Source: Bacteroidales bacterium
Lineage (GTDB): Bacteria > Bacteroidota > Bacteroidia > Bacteroidales > UBA10428
NCBI GenBank assembly: GCA_016938235.1
Contig: JAFGVA010000130.1
Span: 52,076 to 116,075 of the forward strand
Length of the DNA stretch: 64,000 nucleotides
Direction of reading: 5' to 3'
The notes beneath the pieces were generated by a model. The model did no database searches. It saw nothing but the letters and a program-made list of their open reading frames with translations, and was not told where the DNA came from. Position numbers and translations under genes: made by a program. Below are positions 58,828 to 64,000 of the stretch, in pieces (the first letter of the stretch is position 1; each line of letters opens with the position of its first letter).

Positions 58828-60291
58828 TTAGTTAGCCCAGAAGATTTTGGATGTAAAAGCATTAGGCTGTGCAGGTACATTATTTCCATTTGTAGTTATT
58901 TCACTAGCAGGATAGAATAAACGTACCGGCCTGTCGCTTGTAGAAGCCTGAGTTGAAACTGGTAAACCTACAGGGTAGCCAGTTCTTACGTAATCGAACC
59001 ATGCTTGTTCTGCTGTAATTCCAATACCGGCAAGCCATTTCTGAGTCATAATTGCCTCTAATGGATTAGCAGAATTAGCAAAATTCACATTTTGGGTAGA
59101 TTGAGCAAGATATGCTTCAGTTTCAGCAGCATCAACACCAAGATAATTACAAGAAGCAATTATACCGGCATTAAATAAAGATTCAGGATCACCGCCGAAA
59201 CCTTTTTGTGCAAGTTCTGCCTGGTTAAAATTACTCTCAGCCAAACTAAAAATAATAGAACCCATTGTTGCAGATTTAAGTATTCCAGGGCCAATATTTG
59301 ATACATAATCAGGAGCCAATGCAGGATCATTATTATCTGCACCCTGGTCAACACCAAGATGCCCTGTTGCAGGTTCTTCAAATAATAAACTTATCCTTGG
59401 ATCATTAATGTCAGCCAGGTAATCAAGAATAAACTGTGTAGCACATGTTGCTTTGTATGAAAGTGTTTGAGTACCACCTACATCTGTACCAAGTTCATTC
59501 CAGAATGGATTTTGTTTGTTTTCTTCAACTAAATAACCGGGTTGAATTATTACATCATTGGTTATAAATCCAGAACCTTCAGCTGTAATAGCAGCCATTT
59601 CTGAAGTAACTGTAGCAGCATCAACATCTGATAATCTGGCTAAAATTCTAACTTTAATTGTATTGGCAAATTTAATCCAGTCTGTCATTTCACCACCAAA
59701 GATAAAATCGTCTTCTTCTGGTAATACACTCCCTGCATACTCATCGGCAGCTTTAATCATATCGATAGCTGCGGTAAGCTTCACTAAAAGGTCAGCATAA
59801 ACTGCCTGTGCACCATCGTATGCAGGTTGAGCATTTCCACCGCGAAGCAGAGCCTCTGAATAAGGAATATCGCCATAAAGGTCAACTAAAATCTGGAAGT
59901 GATAAGCTTTCATGATTTCGCCCATAGCTCTGTAATATCCGTATTCTTCTTCTTCAAGTTCTGCTAACACCTGGTATTGTTTTAAACCTCTTGTGTATGC
60001 ATCATCGAACATTTGATCATAAAAAGTAGTAGTTACCAGGTACTTAAATTCTTCGTCGTACCATGAATAGCCTTGAGATTCACCCCAGGAGAACATCATC
60101 ATATTTCCAAGGTGATTAAGCCCTCTGTCTTGCTGTATGTAATCTGCAGTATACCACAGACCAACAGGTAGCACTAAATCAGGTGTAACTGCCTCCGGAT
60201 TGTTTGGATCTGTATTAACATCCAAATAATCTTCACATGACACTGACAGTAGTGCTAATAATATTGTTATTATAAATATATTTCTTTTCAT
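58828..60291 (-). CDS. SusD/RagB-like outer-membrane lipoprotein (SusD-like_2 type)
   Basis: 'LLALLSVSCEDYLDVNTDPNNPEAVTPDLVLP', 'FQILVDLYGDIPYSEALLRGG', 'VRLFYPASEITTNGNNVPAQPNAFTSKIFWAN'. Confidence 0.93.
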   Translation of the reverse strand: MKRNIFIITILLALLSVSCEDYLDVNTDPNNPEAVTPDLVLPVGLWYTADYIQQDRGLNHLGNMMMFSWGESQGYSWYDEEFKYLVTTTFYDQMFDDAYTRGLKQYQVLAELEEEEYGYYRAMGEIMKAYHFQILVDLYGDIPYSEALLRGGNAQPAYDGAQAVYADLLVKLTAAIDMIKAADEYAGSVLPEEDDFIFGGEMTDWIKFANTIKVRILARLSDVDAATVTSEMAAITAEGSGFITNDVIIQPGYLVEENKQNPFWNELGTDVGGTQTLSYKATCATQFILDYLADINDPRISLLFEEPATGHLGVDQGADNNDPALAPDYVSNIGPGILKSATMGSIIFSLAESNFNQAELAQKGFGGDPESLFNAGIIASCNYLGVDAAETEAYLAQSTQNVNFANSANPLEAIMTQKWLAGIGITAEQAWFDYVRTGYPVGLPVSTQASTSDRPVRLFYPASEITTNGNNVPAQPNAFTSKIFWAN

Positions 60292-60302
60292 TTTGATAAG
60301 TT

Positions 60303-63300
60303 TTAAAATTCGATGTTAATATTAAAACCATAAGAACGTGTCGGAGGTGGAGCTAAATAACCACCAATACCTATACCGTTAGGATCGTCAGTACTCCTGG
60401 TATTTCTAAATTCAGGATCAGAAAAGTGCCATTGACCGTCAGGTAAAATTGTCAATACGTTTCGTGCAACAAAACCAACCTTAATTTTACTAATTGCATT
60501 GGTCTTTTGTAAGATAGATGTTGGTAAAGTATAACTTATAGCAACTTCTCTCAATTTAAAAGCTGTGGCATCTTTAACATAATTTTCTTTAATTACGTTA
60601 TAATGGTTTTGCCAGAAGTCCATTACACCACCGGTAATCTGAATATTTGTATTATCGGTATAAATTGGATTTCCTGCGGCATCTTCACCTGTTTGATAAA
60701 CAGAGTTTGGCCAAACAAAGTCTTTCCTGTCACCCTGGATGCTTTCCATTGAACGACCGGTAAATTCCATAAAATCAGAACCCTGAGAATAATAAACATG
60801 TCCGGTTCTGTAGTCAGCTGTTGCAGAAATTTCGATTCCTTTAAAACTTACCTGGGTATTCAACCCTAAGATATAATCGGGTGTGGTTTTTCCTAAAGCC
60901 TTCATTTCTCCAATAATTGGATTACCGTCAGCCGGATCAATAACAACCTTACCGGTAACTGAATCACGCTCATAGGCAACTGCTTTTATCTGTGGAAAAG
61001 ATTCTCCAACAATTGCATAAGTACCATAACCTGCAGTGTATTCATCAAGAATAATTTCTTCGAGGCCATCTTTAATTTCATCAACAACCTGATCGTATTT
61101 TGTATAGTTAAGGTTGATATCCCATTTAATATCGCCAATTTGAAGAACGCGTGTACCTAATGAAAGTTCTATTCCGTTACCGCTTAATGCACCAATATTG
61201 GTTAAAATGCTGGTAGCATCAGAAGCAGTCGAAGGAGTAGTGGCTGTAATTAAATTAGTTGTTTTGGTCATGAAGTATGACGCATCAAAAGTTATTCTTC
61301 CCTGATAAAACGCCAAGTTCGCACCTATCTCTGTTGAAGAAAGTTTCTCTTTTTGAATTTTTTCATCAACAGCTGTTCCATCTAAAAAGAATCCGTTAAC
61401 CGAACCAAATGGGAAAGCACCCGATTGATAGTAACGCTCACTTATCTGAAATGGAGCTAAATCGCTATAAACAGTAGAATTATTAACTGTTAATTTTGCG
61501 AAAGAAAGAACCGGATTGTTGTTCAATGCAGAAATTGCTTCGCTTAAAACAACTGATAATCCAGCACCAGGGTAGAAATACGAATTGTTGTCAGGATTCA
61601 AAGTGGAAGTATAATCCTGGCGACCAGTTATATTCAAATAAGCCCACTTTTTGTAATTAAGAGTTACATCGCCGAAAAATCCAACTGTTCTGTATGTGCT
61701 TTCATTAACTGTACCTTCTAATTGACCGGTACCGTTCGATATATCATAAAAATCAGGTATACTTAAATTGTTAGCTCTGATAAGGCTATTACGACTTTCT
61801 GTAGATTTTACAGATGATCCAACAATAGCTTTTAATCCTATATCTTGAGTTAGATTAAATGTTCCTGTTAATAAGGCATCGCCTGTCATTGCCACTGTTT
61901 GAAATTCTGAATCTTCAACAAAAGAAGATACAGCACCAGCTGCGGGTTGCAAATCTTCGTTATAAGTCTGGGCAGCTCTCCAGTTTTTACCGGTTCCGGC
62001 AGTTGAGTTAACACCTAATTTTGAACTAAATGTTAAATTATCAAGAATGTTCCAGGCTGCACTAACATTTGCCAGTATCCTGTTGCTTTTATCCATATTT
62101 CGGTTAGTTCCGATTGCCCAATAGGGGTTTTGATAATATGCATTAAAGTAATTATCAGCGTAAGCATAACTTTCAGGATTATCCCAGTCTTTGTAAGATG
62201 ATAATGGAATATTTGCCGGAGTATTTAATAAAAACCAATAAAAAGCTCTGTCCTGATCACCAACTGTACTACCTACAACATCAGTTTCATCACTCATGTA
62301 GCTGGCATTAACTCCTAACTCTAATTTACCAAGAGTTTTCGAGGCATTAGCTCTGAAAGTGTATCTGCTATAAACATCATCAGGTACCAACCCTTTTACA
62401 TCCTGGTTACCAAGCGAAAGATAAAATTTACTAGTCTCGTCACCACCCTGGAAGTAAACAGTATTAGCAATTGATTGTCCTGTATTAAAGAAATCTTTTA
62501 AATTATCCTGAACAGGAGCATAAGGAACCATTTGCGTTTCTAATGGATAATCTTCGGGGAAAGTTGGTCCAATTTGTCTCAATTGGCCATCAAATCTTGG
62601 TCCCCAGTTTGTATTTTCAATATTATCGTATGCGCCATCCCATCCGGTACCATGTTCTGTTTGGAAATCAGGCATATAAGCAACTTTCTCGAAAGTTGTT
62701 GTATTGTTAATACCGACAGTGAAACGTTGGTTTTTAGTACCTTGTTTAGTAACAACGATAAGAGCACCATTTTTTGCATCGGAACCATAAAGTGCTGCAG
62801 CAGTAGCTCCTTTAAGAACGTTGATACTTTGAATATCATTCGGGTTAAGGTCGTCAAAAGCACCAGTTGTAGCAATTGCGCCGTCAATAACAATTAATGC
62901 TTCGTTATTATTAGTGATTGAACGCATACCCCTTAATAATATCTGGCTGTTTGGATTAACGCCGTTATCCTGAACGTTAATCTGCAGACCAGCTACTTTA
63001 CCAACAAGACCTTCGGCTGTGCGAGTTGCCTGACCGGCTACTAAATCGTTTGCGTCAACTTGTTGGGTCTGGTAAGCAACTGCTTTTTTCTCACGGGTAA
63101 TACCGAAAGCTGTCACAACAATTTCTTCCAGCCCGGTAGCCTCCATTTCCATTTTAATGTCCAGCATTGTTTGACCGGCTAATGCAATTTCCTGTGATTT
63201 CATGCCAATAAAGCTGAAAACAATTGTTGCATCTGCAGGCACTGCCAGAGAATAAGTACCATCAGCACTAGTAGTAGTTCCAATAGTAGTTCCCTTAACA

Positions 63301-63431
63301 ACTACCGACACACCAGGGAGTACCATACCATCATCGGCATTAGTAACCTTCCCTGTAAGTTGTATATCCTGAGCCATTAAGCTAAAACCAAATAGCATCA
63401 AGCATACAATTACGCTTGTAATTCTTTTCAT
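60303..63431 (-). CDS. SusC/RagA-type TonB-linked outer-membrane protein
   Basis: 'LTGKVTNADDGMVLPGVSVVVKGTTIGTTTSADGTYSLAV', 'LEEIVVTAFGITREKKAVAYQTQQV', 'ILLRGMRSITNNNEALIVIDGAI', 'AALYGSDAKNGALIVVTKQG', terminal 'SYGFNINIEF'. Confidence 0.95.
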   Translation of the reverse strand: MKRITSVIVCLMLFGFSLMAQDIQLTGKVTNADDGMVLPGVSVVVKGTTIGTTTSADGTYSLAVPADATIVFSFIGMKSQEIALAGQTMLDIKMEMEATGLEEIVVTAFGITREKKAVAYQTQQVDANDLVAGQATRTAEGLVGKVAGLQINVQDNGVNPNSQILLRGMRSITNNNEALIVIDGAIATTGAFDDLNPNDIQSINVLKGATAAALYGSDAKNGALIVVTKQGTKNQRFTVGINNTTTFEKVAYMPDFQTEHGTGWDGAYDNIENTNWGPRFDGQLRQIGPTFPEDYPLETQMVPYAPVQDNLKDFFNTGQSIANTVYFQGGDETSKFYLSLGNQDVKGLVPDDVYSRYTFRANASKTLGKLELGVNASYMSDETDVVGSTVGDQDRAFYWFLLNTPANIPLSSYKDWDNPESYAYADNYFNAYYQNPYWAIGTNRNMDKSNRILANVSAAWNILDNLTFSSKLGVNSTAGTGKNWRAAQTYNEDLQPAAGAVSSFVEDSEFQTVAMTGDALLTGTFNLTQDIGLKAIVGSSVKSTESRNSLIRANNLSIPDFYDISNGTGQLEGTVNESTYRTVGFFGDVTLNYKKWAYLNITGRQDYTSTLNPDNNSYFYPGAGLSVVLSEAISALNNNPVLSFAKLTVNNSTVYSDLAPFQISERYYQSGAFPFGSVNGFFLDGTAVDEKIQKEKLSSTEIGANLAFYQGRITFDASYFMTKTTNLITATTPSTASDATSILTNIGALSGNGIELSLGTRVLQIGDIKWDINLNYTKYDQVVDEIKDGLEEIILDEYTAGYGTYAIVGESFPQIKAVAYERDSVTGKVVIDPADGNPIIGEMKALGKTTPDYILGLNTQVSFKGIEISATADYRTGHVYYSQGSDFMEFTGRSMESIQGDRKDFVWPNSVYQTGEDAAGNPIYTDNTNIQITGGVMDFWQNHYNVIKENYVKDATAFKLREVAISYTLPTSILQKTNAISKIKVGFVARNVLTILPDGQWHFSDPEFRNTRSTDDPNGIGIGGYLAPPPTRSYGFNINIEF

Positions 63432-63711
63432 AGATTTTTGTTTTAGGTTTACAATAGGTTAATAAAAATATCTTAACATTAACTTGTAATGTTCATTGTC
63501 GTATCAAATCTAATAAAAAAAAATTAATATATGAATGTTTAAAATCCTGTATAATAAGCATAAACATTAGTTTTTGATAAAAATACAAAAGCATGGAAAT
63601 ATTTTTCATACTTAAGTTACTGATAAAAATGCAAAAACACATTACTACTATGCTAAAAAACAGCAATATTGTATAAATATACATTTTAATATTTTAAAAG
63701 AAAATGCATTC

Positions 63712-63727
63712 ATTAATCGCGATTAAT
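63712..63727. promoter_or_regulatory. 16-bp perfect palindrome, possible regulator-binding site
   Basis: ATTAATCGCGATTAAT in the AT-rich region upstream of the last susC. Confidence 0.3.
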
Positions 63728-64000
63728 AGCAAAAAACAGATATTCACTTACGATTTATATAACAATAACCCGCTTATTAATGCATTTTTCATATAAAATA
63801 ATGCGAAAAACTTCATATCATCAAGAGAATATGTGGCTTTAAAAAAATCTAATTCTACAGATATCTATATTAATTATTACCTGCTAATATTCAATATTTT
63901 ACTATAACTGATACAATGTCGTTTAGTTAGTGAAAAATAGTTAATAACTATCAATAAACAAGTTCTTTGACAAGCTGTATTTTGGAAGATGTTTTATATA

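Noticed and set aside
62574-62897. Overlapping + and - ORFs of about 105 aa inside susC
   Set aside because: Alternative frames of a clear SusC plug domain; no independent evidence.
44134-63431. Polysaccharide utilization locus (PUL) interpretation
   Set aside because: SusCD pairs are present, but no glycoside hydrolase, lyase, esterase or sulfatase was recognised; calling a glycan substrate would be unsupported.
63493-63684. 63-aa minus ORF upstream of susC
   Set aside because: AT-rich low-complexity translation (F/I/L/Y-rich), no ribosome-binding or homology cue; likely chance ORF.

Overview
The window is about 64 kb of a Bacteroidota chromosome, probably Bacteroidales/Marinilabiliales-like judging by gene content and codon usage. 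Roughly the first 44 kb is mostly housekeeping: a truncated CHAT protein and an ECF sigma factor, a fused FeoA-FeoB, a nusB-yajC-ybbR-coaE-DnaJ-like cluster, mazG, phoH, purC, a LysM/PBP1-like protein, an APC permease with a degenerate receiver protein, a ttcA-like PP-loop ATPase, a seven-gene Chlamydia/spirochaete-type V-ATPase operon, a class III cyclase, an ornithine carbamoyltransferase, ftsK, lolA, a 7TM-HD phosphohydrolase, NlpC/P60 and cysDN. About 44.1-63.4 kb, all on the minus strand, holds two SusC/SusD modules with surface lipoproteins and two paralogous ~1050-aa sortilin/BNR-propeller proteins carrying T9SS C-terminal signals. No tRNA, rRNA, CRISPR array, transposase or prophage genes were recognised. 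The observations most worth following up are: (1) a ~105-nt candidate stand-alone ncRNA with its own promoter and terminator at ~10.55-10.66 kb; (2) a membrane-anchored receiver domain whose phosphoacceptor Asp is Glu, downstream of an APC permease; (3) nested palindromic repeat elements inside and just after the V-ATPase operon; (4) the twin SusCD/sortilin-like loci with a shared propeller insertion; (5) two short genes missed by the ORF track (a FeoB-associated Cys-rich peptide and a 44-aa lipoprotein-like peptide). Family calls come from reading the translations by eye; no database search was run.
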